Positions 50,118 through 58,895 of a DNA stretch of 64,000 bases are shown here, one piece after another. The notes beneath the pieces were generated by a model that worked only from the letters and a program-made list of their open reading frames with translations, searched no databases and had not been told where the DNA came from. A program made the translations under genes and the position numbers. This DNA is from an uncultured beta proteobacterium. Lineage in GTDB: Bacteria > Pseudomonadota > Gammaproteobacteria > Burkholderiales > Burkholderiaceae_C. Numbering within the stretch: the stretch's first letter is position 1; each line of letters begins with the position of its first letter. The DNA lies in NCBI GenBank assembly GCA_903876735.1, contig CAIRAW010000016.1, positions 62,001 to 126,000 on the forward strand, given 5' to 3'.

Positions 50118-51341
50118 ATGGTCAAAACTTTCGATGCCGGATTGCGGCATTCTTTCAAGCTCGGCGCCGGTCTGCTGTTGGCCGCCACCCTGTCGTTCTC
50201 CGTGCAGGCGCAAAAAAAATATGACACCGGCGCCAGCGACACCGAAATCAAATTGGGTAACCTGACGCCCTATTCCGGCCCGGCTTCGGCCTATGGTTCC
50301 TGTGGCAAGGCCATGGCCGCCTACTTTGCCAAGCTCAACGCCAGTGGCGGCATCAACGGCCGCAAGATCAATTTCATGACGGCCGACGATGCCTATAACC
50401 CGGCGATTTCGGTCGAGCAGACGCGCAAGCTGGTCGAGCAGGACGAGGTGCTGCTGATGTTCGCTTCGCTCGGCACCTCGCACAACATGGCGGTGCAGCG
50501 TTACCTCAACAGCAAGAAGATTCCGCAACTGTTCGTCAACACCGGCGCCACGCGCTTTGGCGACCCCAAGGCCTTCCCCTGGACCATGGGCTGGCAGCCG
50601 ACCTACCAGGCTGAAGGCCAGCTCTATGCACGCCACATCATGGCCACCAAGCCCAACGCCAAGATCGCGGTGCTGATGCAGAACGACGACTTCGGCAAGG
50701 ACTACATGAAGGGCCTGACCGACGGACTCGGCGAAAAAGGCAAGCGTCTGATCGTGCAGCACCTGACCCACGAGGTGACCGACCCCACCATCGACAGCCA
50801 GATGGTGTCCTTCAAGTCCTCGGGCGCTGATGTGTTCGTGATCATGACGACGCCGAAGTTCGCGGCCCAGGCGCTGCGCAAATCAGCCGAGATCGGCTGG
50901 AAGCCGACCCAGTACCTGGTCAGCGTTTCGCAGTCGGCCAGTGCCGTGCTCAAGCCCGCGGGTTTTGAGAACGCCGTTGGCGTGATTTCCTCCACCTACC
51001 TGCTCACACCATCGGATCCGGCGGCGGCTGGCAACAAGGAAGTCGCCGAGTACCTGGCGACGATGAAGCAGTACTACCCAGGTGGTGATCCGGAGGATTC
51101 GCTCAATTCCATCGGCTATTCCGTGGCTGCCACCATGGCCCAGGTATTGCGCCAGGCCGGCGACAACCTGACGCGCGAGAACATCATGAAGCAGGCTGCC
51201 AACCTGCACTTCACGCCGCCCATGCTCTACCCCGGCATCGACATCAGCACTTCGGCCGACGACTTCTTCCCGATCGAGAAAAAGGTGTTGCAGCGCTTCA
51301 ACGGCAAGGCCTACGAAGTCATCAATTCCACCGGCAGCTGA
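50118..51341 (+). CDS. livK: Periplasmic substrate-binding protein (second Liv system)
   Basis: A 407-aa binding protein of the Leu/Ile/Val type. MVKTFDAGLRHSFKLGAGLL followed by LAATLSFSVQAQ forms the leader. IKLGNLTPYSGPASAYGSCG opens the ligand cleft, NASGGINGRKINFMTADDAY and MFASLGTSHNMAVQRYLNSK are the family loops, and GWQPTYQAEGQLYARHIMAT lines the site. It opens its own operon behind regulon site E; a 12-bp stem-loop follows its stop. With ligase, ACADs, racemase and thiolase in the regulon, the ligand is probably a branched or aliphatic carboxylate rather than an amino acid. Confidence 0.94.
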   Translation: MVKTFDAGLRHSFKLGAGLLLAATLSFSVQAQKKYDTGASDTEIKLGNLTPYSGPASAYGSCGKAMAAYFAKLNASGGINGRKINFMTADDAYNPAISVEQTRKLVEQDEVLLMFASLGTSHNMAVQRYLNSKKIPQLFVNTGATRFGDPKAFPWTMGWQPTYQAEGQLYARHIMATKPNAKIAVLMQNDDFGKDYMKGLTDGLGEKGKRLIVQHLTHEVTDPTIDSQMVSFKSSGADVFVIMTTPKFAAQALRKSAEIGWKPTQYLVSVSQSASAVLKPAGFENAVGVISSTYLLTPSDPAAAGNKEVAEYLATMKQYYPGGDPEDSLNSIGYSVAATMAQVLRQAGDNLTRENIMKQAANLHFTPPMLYPGIDISTSADDFFPIEKKVLQRFNGKAYEVINSTGS

Positions 51342-51358
51342 AACTCGGGCGATTGCCC

Positions 51359-51388
51359 TGATGGCGCAGGGGCTTGCCTGCGCCATCA
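51359..51388. terminator. Intercistronic stem-loop after the second livK
   Basis: TGATGGCGCAGG (51359-51370) and CCTGCGCCATCA (51377-51388) form a perfect 12-bp stem with a 6-nt loop, 17 bases after the binding-protein stop and 35 bases before the ligase ATG. No T-run follows immediately. It likely limits downstream expression or protects the binding-protein mRNA end. Confidence 0.65.
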
Positions 51389-51423
51389 ACCACCGTCACA
51401 ACGCCTTTTCAAGGAGAGAAAAC

Positions 51424-53064
51424 ATGCATGGCTTAATGCAGGACCGTCCGTTGTTGATCTCGTCGCTGATCGAGCACGCGGCAACCTTTCATCCCAGCAC
51501 CGAAATTGTTTCGCGCCTGCCTGAAGGCCCTTTGCACCGTACCAACTGGGGCGCTCTGCGGGACCGTAGCAAGCAGGTGGCCAACGCCTTGACCGCTTTG
51601 GGCATACAGCCGAGCGAACGCGTCGGCACGCTGGCCTGGAATTCGCACCGCCATCTGGCCCTGTACTACGGCGTGGCAGGCAGCGGGGCGGTATTGCACA
51701 CGGTCAATCCGCGTTTGTTCCCGGAGCAGATCGACTACATCATCAACCACGCCGAAGACCAGGTCCTGTTCTTCGACATCACGTTTGCCGCGCTGGTCGA
51801 ACAGCTGGCGCCAGTGCTCAAGACGGTCAAGGCTTTCATTGCCATGACCGATAGAGCCCACATGCCCGCGATCAAGGTGCCCAATCTGCTGTGCTACGAA
51901 GAGCTGCTTGATGCGCAGAGCACCGACTACAGTTGGCCCGAATTCGACGAGCGTTCGGCTTCGTCGCTGTGCTACACCTCGGGCACCACCGGCAACCCAA
52001 AGGGTGTGCTGTACTCGCACCGTTCCACCGTGCTGCACACGCTGATGGAACTGGCGCCCGACACCTTTGGCATCAGCTCGAACGAAACCTTGCTGCTGAT
52101 CGTTCCCATGTTCCACGCCAACGCCTGGGGTATGCCCTATGCTGCGGCCATGGTCGGCGCCAAGCTGGTCTTCCCCGGGCCTCATCTCGATGGCAAGAGC
52201 GTTTATGAGTTGATGCGCGACGAACGCGTCACTTTCTCGCAAGGTGTGCCAACGGTCTGGATGATCCTGTTCCAGTACCTGGACAGCAATCGCCAGCTGG
52301 ACCCGCGCGAGCTCGGCGTCAAGCGCGTCGGCATTGGCGGCGCGGCGGTGTCGCGTGCCATGCTGGAGCGCTTCGAGAATGACTTCGGCGCTGAGGTCGT
52401 GCAGGGCTGGGGCATGACCGAGACCAGCCCGATTGGTGTCATCAGCAAGCTGCTGGCCAAGCACGCCAACATCCCGCATGAAGACCTGGTCAAAGTCAAG
52501 CTCAAGCAGGGGCGTGGCGTCTGGGGTGTCGACCTGAAGATTGTGGATGCTCAGGGCAACGCCCTGCCATGGGATGGCGTGGCTTTCGGCAACCTGCTGG
52601 TGCGCGGCCCCTGGATTGCCAGCGGTTACTTCCGTGACGAGGGCGGCGCCGTCCGCGATGCCGAGGGTTTCTTCCCGACCGGCGACGTCGCCACCATCGA
52701 CCCGGACGGCTACCTGCAACTGGTGGACCGGGCCAAGGACGTGATCAAGTCCGGCGGCGAGTGGATTTCATCGATCGATGTCGAGAACGCCGCGACGTCC
52801 CATCCGGCTGTGGCCGAGGCCGCCGTCATCGGTGTGGCGCACCCCAAGTGGCAGGAGCGGCCGCTGCTGGTGGTTATCAAACGTCCGGGTGTTCAGGTCG
52901 ACGGAAAGGACATTCTGGAACACCTGAGTCAGCGCATCGCCAAGTGGTGGCTGCCTGATGATGTGGTGTTTGTCGACAGTCTGCCGCACACGGCCACCGG
53001 CAAGTTGCTCAAGACGGCCTTGCGCCAGCAGTTCCGCGATTACAAACTGCCTGGTACCAGTTGA
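51424..53064 (+). CDS. Acyl-CoA ligase (AMP-forming), medium/long-chain type
   Basis: A 546-aa adenylate-forming ligase activating a carboxylic acid to its CoA ester. [20 protein letters not shown] is the AMP-binding P-loop, [18 protein letters not shown] motif A5, [20 protein letters not shown] with [20 protein letters not shown] the hinge region, and [14 protein letters not shown] carries the catalytic Lys. The overall layout follows the AlkK-type fatty acid ligases. ATG 51424 is preceded by AAGGAGAG. It directly follows the binding-protein gene and so activates the imported acid. Confidence 0.94.
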   Translation: MHGLMQDRPLLISSLIEHAATFHPSTEIVSRLPEGPLHRTNWGALRDRSKQVANALTALGIQPSERVGTLAWNSHRHLALYYGVAGSGAVLHTVNPRLFPEQIDYIINHAEDQVLFFDITFAALVEQLAPVLKTVKAFIAMTDRAHMPAIKVPNLLCYEELLDAQSTDYSWPEFDERSASSLCYTSGTTGNPKGVLYSHRSTVLHTLMELAPDTFGISSNETLLLIVPMFHANAWGMPYAAAMVGAKLVFPGPHLDGKSVYELMRDERVTFSQGVPTVWMILFQYLDSNRQLDPRELGVKRVGIGGAAVSRAMLERFENDFGAEVVQGWGMTETSPIGVISKLLAKHANIPHEDLVKVKLKQGRGVWGVDLKIVDAQGNALPWDGVAFGNLLVRGPWIASGYFRDEGGAVRDAEGFFPTGDVATIDPDGYLQLVDRAKDVIKSGGEWISSIDVENAATSHPAVAEAAVIGVAHPKWQERPLLVVIKRPGVQVDGKDILEHLSQRIAKWWLPDDVVFVDSLPHTATGKLLKTALRQQFRDYKLPGTS

Positions 53065-53075
53065 TCGGAACCCAG

Positions 53076-54113
53076 ATGAGCGCAGCACCGACGCCGGCCG
53101 TTTTCGACACCCAGCGGCTTGAGGGTTTCCTGCGCCAAAATTTGCCGGATCTTGCGGGTGCCATGCGCCTGCAGCGCATTGGCGGCGGCCAGTCGAATCC
53201 GACCTTCTTTGTCGATTTCGACAACCGCCGCATGGTCTTGCGCAAGAAGCCAGATGGCGAGGTCTTGCCCTCGGCGCATGCGGTTGATCGCGAATACCGT
53301 GTCATGCAGGCGCTGGCCAAAAGCGAGCTGCCGGTGCCGCCAACCGTGCTGTACCACGCCGAATCGGATGTGATCGGCACACCGTTTTATCTGATGGACC
53401 GGGTCGAAGGGCGGGTCTTTGCCGACAACGCCTTGCCGGACCTGGCGCCGGCCGAGCGCCGCGCCATCTACCTGGCCATGGCCGAAACCATGGCGCTGTT
53501 GCATCGGGTCGACTGGCGCAGTGTGGGCCTGGCTGACTTCGGCAAGCCCGGGCAGTTCTTTGCGCGGCAGTTGCGGCGCTGGCAGCAGCAATGGGCCTTG
53601 TCCAAGACGCAGGAGAACCCGGCCATCGATGAATTGATTGCCTGGCTGGGCGCGCACATGCCCGATGACGATGAGACGACGCTGGCGCATGGCGACTTCA
53701 AGCTCAACAACCTGATGTTTCATCCTAGCGAGCCGCGCGTGGTGGCGGTGCTGGACTGGGAACTCTCGACGCTTGGCCACCCGCTGGCCGATGTTGCCTT
53801 CAACACCGTTCCCTGGCGCACCCTGCCGGCCGAGTTTGGCGGCATTCGCGGCCTGGACCTGCAGGCGTTGGGCATTCCGAGCGAGCACGAGTACCTGGCG
53901 CATTACTACCGCTGTGCCGCGCGCAGCACGCAGGCCACGCCGTTTCACTGGGCCTTTGCGCTGATGCGCTGGGCCGTGATCTTTGAGGGCATCGCGTCGC
54001 GGGCCCGGCGCGGCAACGCCGCGGCCGCCAACGCGGCGGAAGTCGGCGCGCTGAGCGTCGCCATGGCGCGGCGCGGTCTTGAGGCGATAGCGACCCCGAT
54101 TCCCATTCTTTAG
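53076..54113 (+). CDS. APH-family phosphotransferase, ACAD10/11 N-domain-like
   Basis: A 345-aa kinase-fold protein. [20 protein letters not shown] is the nucleotide loop, [10 protein letters not shown] the ATP-binding Lys region, [16 protein letters not shown] the catalytic loop (Asp, Asn) and [20 protein letters not shown] the metal-binding Asp. Such kinases are found fused to, or next to, acyl-CoA dehydrogenases (ACAD10/11; LvaA-LvaC in Pseudomonas putida). There they phosphorylate the hydroxyl of 4-hydroxyacyl-CoA for its removal. Here the ACAD gene is 10 bp downstream, so the pair likely handles 4-hydroxy (or similar) acyl-CoA. No LvaB-like small gene is evident. Confidence 0.9.
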   Translation: MSAAPTPAVFDTQRLEGFLRQNLPDLAGAMRLQRIGGGQSNPTFFVDFDNRRMVLRKKPDGEVLPSAHAVDREYRVMQALAKSELPVPPTVLYHAESDVIGTPFYLMDRVEGRVFADNALPDLAPAERRAIYLAMAETMALLHRVDWRSVGLADFGKPGQFFARQLRRWQQQWALSKTQENPAIDELIAWLGAHMPDDDETTLAHGDFKLNNLMFHPSEPRVVAVLDWELSTLGHPLADVAFNTVPWRTLPAEFGGIRGLDLQALGIPSEHEYLAHYYRCAARSTQATPFHWAFALMRWAVIFEGIASRARRGNAAAANAAEVGALSVAMARRGLEAIATPIPIL

Positions 54114-54123
54114 GAGCTTTCCC

Positions 54124-55371
54124 ATGGACTTTCAATATTCCGAAGACAACCTGCAGATGCAGCGTACGCTGCGCCAGTTCATGGACCGCCACGTGCTGCC
54201 GCAAAACCAGGCCTGGCTGCGTCTGGCCGACAGCGGCGTCTACCCGACGACGGTGATCGAGCCGCTCAAGCTGCTGGCCAAGGAGGCCGGCCTGTGGAAC
54301 CTGTTTCTGCCGGGTCTGCGCGAGGACGAACCTGGCACGCGACTGAGCAACATGGAGTACGCGCCGCTGGCCGAGATCATGGGTCGCCTGCCCTGGGCTG
54401 CCGAGGTCTTCAACTGCAATGCGCCCGATACCGGCAACATGGAATTGCTGCACCTGTTTGCAACGCCCGAGCAGCACGCGCGCTGGCTAAGACCCTTGCT
54501 GGCCGGGGACATCCGTTCCTGCTTCAGCATGACCGAGCCCGACGTCGCCTCGTCGGACGCCACCAACATCCAGACCACCATCAAGCGCGAGGGCGACGAA
54601 TACGTCATCAACGGCCGCAAATGGTTCACGTCCGGCGCCCTCCATCCCAACTGCAAGTTTGCCATCGTCATGGGTGTGTCGGACGAGAGCGCGGACGCGC
54701 CGCGCCACAGCCGGCATTCGATGGTCATCGTGCCAATGGACACGCCCGGCTTCAAGATCGTGCGCAACGTGCCCATCATGCACCACCATGCACCCGACGG
54801 GCATTGCGAGGTGACCTTCAGCAATGTGCGGGTGCCCGTCAGCGACCTGCTCGGCCAGGAGGGCGCCGGCTTTGCGCTGGCGCAGGCGCGCCTGGGGCCA
54901 GGGCGCGTGCACCACTGCATGCGCTCCATTGGGCAGTGCGAACTGGCGGTGGAATTGATGTGCGAGCGCGCGCTGACGCGCCGCGCTTTTGGCAAACACC
55001 TCAGTGAGAACGCCAATATCCAGGACTGGATTGGCTACTCGCGTGTCGAGATCGACCAGGCCCGGCTGCTGGTGCTGCGTGCCGCCTGGATCATGGACAC
55101 TTTTGGCAACAAGGCCGCGCACATCGACGTCTCGGCCATCAAACTGGTGGCAGCGCAATTGCAGACGCGTGTTGTCGACCGTGCGATGCAGGTCTTCGGC
55201 GCCATGGGCGTGACACCGGATACGCCGCTGTCCTTCCTCTGGTCCTGGGGCCGCGCCATGCGCTACTTCGACGGCCCTGATGAGGTTCACCTGCGCACGC
55301 TGGCGCGGGTCGAACTGGCCAAAGCGCGCGAGAATCTGGGTTCGACCGCTGCCTATTACAGCGCCAACTGA
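54124..55371 (+). CDS. Acyl-CoA dehydrogenase, ACAD10/11-like (third of three)
   Basis: A 415-aa dehydrogenase from the branch that accompanies APH kinases. SMTEPDVASSDATNIQTTIK and the NGRKWFTSGALHPNCKFAIV motif are distinctive of this branch (Asp-Val-Ala-Ser-Ser-Asp). Further features are MHHHAPDGHCEVTFSNVRVP, GPGRVHHCMRSIGQCELAVE and AMQVFGAMGVTPDTPLSFLW. The C-terminal region DGPDEVHLRTLARVELAK replaces the usual GTSE motif. In mammals and P. putida such enzymes dispose of the 4-phospho group to yield enoyl-CoA. It follows the kinase by 10 bp and precedes the hydratase by 14 bp. Confidence 0.92.
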   Translation: MDFQYSEDNLQMQRTLRQFMDRHVLPQNQAWLRLADSGVYPTTVIEPLKLLAKEAGLWNLFLPGLREDEPGTRLSNMEYAPLAEIMGRLPWAAEVFNCNAPDTGNMELLHLFATPEQHARWLRPLLAGDIRSCFSMTEPDVASSDATNIQTTIKREGDEYVINGRKWFTSGALHPNCKFAIVMGVSDESADAPRHSRHSMVIVPMDTPGFKIVRNVPIMHHHAPDGHCEVTFSNVRVPVSDLLGQEGAGFALAQARLGPGRVHHCMRSIGQCELAVELMCERALTRRAFGKHLSENANIQDWIGYSRVEIDQARLLVLRAAWIMDTFGNKAAHIDVSAIKLVAAQLQTRVVDRAMQVFGAMGVTPDTPLSFLWSWGRAMRYFDGPDEVHLRTLARVELAKARENLGSTAAYYSAN

Positions 55372-55385
55372 AATCTGGAGTCACC

Positions 55386-56264
55386 ATGAACTACGAAACC
55401 ATCAGCTGCGCCATCGCCGACCACATCCTGACACTGACGCTTAATCGGCCCACTCACCTGAACGCCTTCACCGTGCAAATGGCGAACGAGCTGGTCCACG
55501 CTTTCGAGAGCGCCAGCGATAACGACGCCGTGCGGGCCATCGTGGTGACCGGCTCCGGTCGCGCCTTTTGTGCCGGCATGGACCTGGCTGCCAATGCTGA
55601 CAACGTGTTTGGCCTGAACGAGGCGCTGACGCCGACGATGCAGGACATGAATGAGCGTCTGGACGATCCCGAGATCGTCGACGGTGTGCGCGACACGGGC
55701 GGGCGCGTGACCCTGGCGATCTTTGACTGCGCCAAACCGGTGATCGCTGCCGTCAATGGCGCCGCCGTTGGCGTCGGCGCCACGATGACCCTGGCGATGG
55801 ACATCCGGCTTGCGTCCGAGCACGCGCGCTTCGGCTTTGTCTTCGGCAAGATCGGGATCGTGCCGGATGCCTGCTCCAGCTGGTTTCTGCCCAAAATTGT
55901 CGGCCTGGCCAAGGCCTTGAAGTGGACTTACTCGGGCGAGATTCTCGATGCGAAAGCGGCGCTCGCCGGTGGCCTGGTCGAAGAGGTCCTGCCGGCCGAC
56001 CGTTTGCTGGCGCGCGCCTATGAGATCGCGCGCGTCTTGGTGACGGAGCGCTCGCCGGCGTCGACCGCGCTGATCCGCCAGATGATGTACCGCAACTCCG
56101 GCATGCCCCATCCCATGCACGCGCACAAGGTCGAATCGCTGGCCATGTTTCACGTCAGCCAGCGCGACGGCAAGGAGGGCGTGGCTTCGTTCATTGCCAA
56201 GCGCGCACCGCAGTTCAGCGAACCGGCATCGGCCGTGAAGAAGTTCAGCGCCTGGTGGGACTGA
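55386..56264 (+). CDS. Enoyl-CoA hydratase (third of three)
   Basis: A 292-aa crotonase, longer than the other two because of an insert around residues 75-105. LTLTLNRPTHLNAFTVQMAN, GSGRAFCAGMDLAANADNVF and NGAAVGVGATMTLAMDIRLA are conserved. FGFVFGKIGIVPDACSSWFL has Ala-Cys where typical hydratases place the second Glu. The insert holds DGVRDTGGRVTLAIFDCAKP. This form often appears with APH/ACAD pairs. It closes the binding-protein/ligase/kinase/ACAD operon. Confidence 0.9.
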   Translation: MNYETISCAIADHILTLTLNRPTHLNAFTVQMANELVHAFESASDNDAVRAIVVTGSGRAFCAGMDLAANADNVFGLNEALTPTMQDMNERLDDPEIVDGVRDTGGRVTLAIFDCAKPVIAAVNGAAVGVGATMTLAMDIRLASEHARFGFVFGKIGIVPDACSSWFLPKIVGLAKALKWTYSGEILDAKAALAGGLVEEVLPADRLLARAYEIARVLVTERSPASTALIRQMMYRNSGMPHPMHAHKVESLAMFHVSQRDGKEGVASFIAKRAPQFSEPASAVKKFSAWWD

Positions 56265-56401
56265 TCAAGCGAACGCGATTGACCGGAGCGCTCACCACCG
56301 CGCGCCGATGTCGCGAACGTGTCAGACACTAGGGGTAAGCACTGAATCGCCAGCGCTGATTGGCGTCTACGATGACTGCACAAACCTCAAACAGTCGAAA
56401 G

Positions 56402-56417
56402 GTTACTTAACGGTAAC
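56402..56417. promoter_or_regulatory. Candidate operator upstream of the TetR-ligase gene
   Basis: GTTAC-TTAACG-GTAAC (56402-56417) is a perfect 5-bp inverted repeat with a 6-bp AT-rich centre, 48 bases before the proposed start. TetR proteins commonly bind such palindromes and repress their own gene. The other 150 bases of the 201-bp gap hold nothing I recognise. Confidence 0.45.
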
Positions 56418-56465
56418 ACCTTTGCTGACAGAGGCAGTTCTCAAGCCTTTCATGGAAACCAATGC

Positions 56466-58751
56466 GTGCAGGATTTTGTCGGTAAGGTGATTACTGAGGT
56501 CGCTGTTTCCCCCTGGAAATCAAAGCAGGACCGGCGTCAGGGCCGCAGCATCAAGAAGGATGCGGTGCTGCTCGCGGCCGCGCGCCTGTTCAATGAACGC
56601 GGCTTCGCGGGCACCTCGCTCGACGATATCGCACAAAGCCTGAACGTCACCAAGCCGACCCTTTACTACTACATTGAAAACAAGGAGCAGGTGCTCTTTG
56701 AGTGCGTCAAGCGGGGGCTGGAAGTTCTGCGCGAGGGCATTCATGCCGCAAGCCAGCAGGGTTTGCAAGCACGTGAGTGCCTGCGCATGGCCATGGAGAA
56801 CTATGCCGGGGTCGTCACCAGCGACTTCGGTCTTTGTGTCATCCGGGTCGGAGAAGATCCGCTGTCGGAAGCGAAACGACAGGAGATGCGCGCGCTCAAG
56901 CGCGAAATTGACGCCGAGTTTCATCATCTCATTGAACAAGGCATGGACGAAGGCTGGATTGCCCAGGGCGACTCAAAGATTGCTTCGTTCACCGTGGTCG
57001 GCGCCCTGAGCGGCATCGGCCGCTGGTACCGACCCGGCGTGCATGGCGCACGCAGTCTGCAGGAGGCGGTGCAGCACTGCATCGACATGCTGATGCACGG
57101 CGCCTTGAACATGCCAACCCATGGTGCCAGTGCCATGCTGGACGATGCAGCCACCACGCCGGCCATCCGACGCGAACTGCACGCCGGCAACTGCATGCTG
57201 GCCTGCTTTGCGCAGCGGCCTACGAGCATTGCGCAGATGCTGCTGGCCGCGTTGGAGCAGAACCCGGATGGGGAGGCGCTGGTCGTTGATGGTCTGCACC
57301 TGACCTGGCGTGAGCTTTACACGGCCGCCACGCGCTGTGCCGCCGGCTTGCGCAAGCGCGGCATCGCTTCGGGGGAGCGGGTCGCGCTGTTCATGGGCAA
57401 TTGCGGCGAGTTTGTGATCGCCACCTATGCCTGCGCCTGGATCGGCGCAGTGCTCGTTCCCATCAATGCCCGGGCTCGCACCGCTGAAGTTCAGTACATT
57501 CTGCAAGACTCGGGCGCCAGTGTTTTGTTGTGCTCCTCAGACCTGGCGCAAGGGGTTCCGGTTGCTGGTGCTGTGCCAGGCTTGCGCCATCGTTTTGTTG
57601 CAGGCCCGGCGCCGGGTGCGCCTTTTGAATCCTTCTCCGTGCTGATGCAGGAGTCGCCACTCGCCACCGCCGCGACGCGACTGGAGGAAGATCTGGCCGC
57701 CTTGCTCTACACCTCGGGTACGACCGGCCAACCCAAGGGCGCGATGCTGAGCCATCTCAATATCGTGCACTCGGCCATGCACTTCGCCTCGACGATGCAA
57801 CTCACACCCCAGGACCGCAGTCTGCTCGCGGTACCCATGAACCATGTCACCGGACTGGTGGGCCAGCTCTACACCATGCTGTACTGCCAGGGCTGCGTCG
57901 TGGTCATGCCGCAGTTCAAGGCGCTTGAGTTTGCGCGCCTGGCCGCGCGTGAAAAAATCACGCATACGGTGATGGTGCCGGCCATGTACAACCTGTGTTT
58001 GCTGCTGCCCGATCTGGCCGAGCACGATCTGGCTTGTTGGCGCATTGGGGCTTTTGGTGGCTCGCCGATGCCGCCGGCCAGCATCGAGGCGCTGGCGCGC
58101 AAGTTGCCGACCCTGTCCCTGATGAATGTGTACGGCGCGACCGAGACCGCGTCGCCGGCCGCCATCATGCCCGCTGCCCTGACCAGCAGCCGCTCCGACA
58201 GTGTCGGTGTCACGGTGGCTTGCGGTGAGATCTGCGTCGTCGACGAGAGTGGCTGTGAAGTGCCGCGCGGAGAAATCGGCGAGCTCTGGATCAAGGGCCC
58301 GATGGTGGTGCGCGGCTACTGGAACAACCCGCAAGCCAGTGCAACGGAGTTTTGCGATGGCTATTGGCGCTCGGGTGATATCGGAACCATGGATGCACAG
58401 GGCTTTGTGCGCATCCTGGACCGCAAGAAGGATGTCATCAACCGCGGCGGCTACAAGGTGTTTTGCGCCGAAGTCGAGAACCTGCTGGCGCAGCACGCGG
58501 CGGTCGTCGAGTCGGCTGTGGTGGGTGTGCCTTGTTCGGTTCTGGGCGAGCGCGTGCACGCCTTTGTCTGTGTGCGGGCGCTGGACGAGTCGACGCAGGC
58601 GCAGGCGTTCAAGGCCTTGTGCGGTGCCGAACTGAGCGACTACAAGGTGCCGGAAACCTGGACCATTGGCACCGACCCGCTGCCGCGCAATCCGAATGGC
58701 AAGGTGATGAAACGTGAATTGCGTCGCTCCATGCACGCGGCACTGACCTGA
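56466..58751 (+). CDS. TetR-family repressor fused to AMP-forming acyl-CoA ligase
   Basis: One continuous 761-residue frame. Residues about 25-80 are a TetR helix-turn-helix (AARLFNERGFAGTSLDDIAQ, then SLNVTKPTLYYYIENKEQVL). Residues about 85-215 are a TetR ligand domain with a C-terminal helix EAVQHCIDMLMHGAL. After a linker of about 20 residues the ligase begins (FAQRPTSIAQMLLAALEQNP). Its motifs are complete: LLYTSGTTGQPKGAMLSH (about 412), MNVYGATETASPAA (about 552), YWRSGDIGTMDAQGFV, DRKKDVINRGGYKVF and PNGKVMKREL with the catalytic Lys (about 742). The ligase half is a paralogue of the ligase at 63535. The start is a GTG at 56466 or 56487; no ATG exists near the N-terminus. Inference: an acyl-CoA-responsive repressor carrying its own acyl-CoA synthetase. 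Confidence 0.85.
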   Translation: MQDFVGKVITEVAVSPWKSKQDRRQGRSIKKDAVLLAAARLFNERGFAGTSLDDIAQSLNVTKPTLYYYIENKEQVLFECVKRGLEVLREGIHAASQQGLQARECLRMAMENYAGVVTSDFGLCVIRVGEDPLSEAKRQEMRALKREIDAEFHHLIEQGMDEGWIAQGDSKIASFTVVGALSGIGRWYRPGVHGARSLQEAVQHCIDMLMHGALNMPTHGASAMLDDAATTPAIRRELHAGNCMLACFAQRPTSIAQMLLAALEQNPDGEALVVDGLHLTWRELYTAATRCAAGLRKRGIASGERVALFMGNCGEFVIATYACAWIGAVLVPINARARTAEVQYILQDSGASVLLCSSDLAQGVPVAGAVPGLRHRFVAGPAPGAPFESFSVLMQESPLATAATRLEEDLAALLYTSGTTGQPKGAMLSHLNIVHSAMHFASTMQLTPQDRSLLAVPMNHVTGLVGQLYTMLYCQGCVVVMPQFKALEFARLAAREKITHTVMVPAMYNLCLLLPDLAEHDLACWRIGAFGGSPMPPASIEALARKLPTLSLMNVYGATETASPAAIMPAALTSSRSDSVGVTVACGEICVVDESGCEVPRGEIGELWIKGPMVVRGYWNNPQASATEFCDGYWRSGDIGTMDAQGFVRILDRKKDVINRGGYKVFCAEVENLLAQHAAVVESAVVGVPCSVLGERVHAFVCVRALDESTQAQAFKALCGAELSDYKVPETWTIGTDPLPRNPNGKVMKRELRRSMHAALT

Positions 58752-58821
58752 ATAAAAGCAATATGAAAAGGCTCAGCTTGTGTGGCGCAGATTGGGGCGA
58801 CGAAATGAGGAGCAGGTGTGC

Positions 58822-58843
58822 ACCCGCAAATTGAGTTGCGGGT
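58822..58843. promoter_or_regulatory. 22-bp palindrome before the third binding-protein gene
   Basis: ACCCGCAA (58822-58829), a 6-bp centre ATTGAG, and TTGCGGGT (58836-58843) form a perfect 8-bp inverted repeat. It lies 71 bases after the fusion gene and 52 before ATG 58896. It may be an operator or an RNA hairpin; no T-run follows, so a strong terminator is unlikely. Confidence 0.5.
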
Positions 58844-58895
58844 CATGAGTGGTGGCGCACGAGCGCTTTTGAATATCAACTGAAGGAGACAAGAC

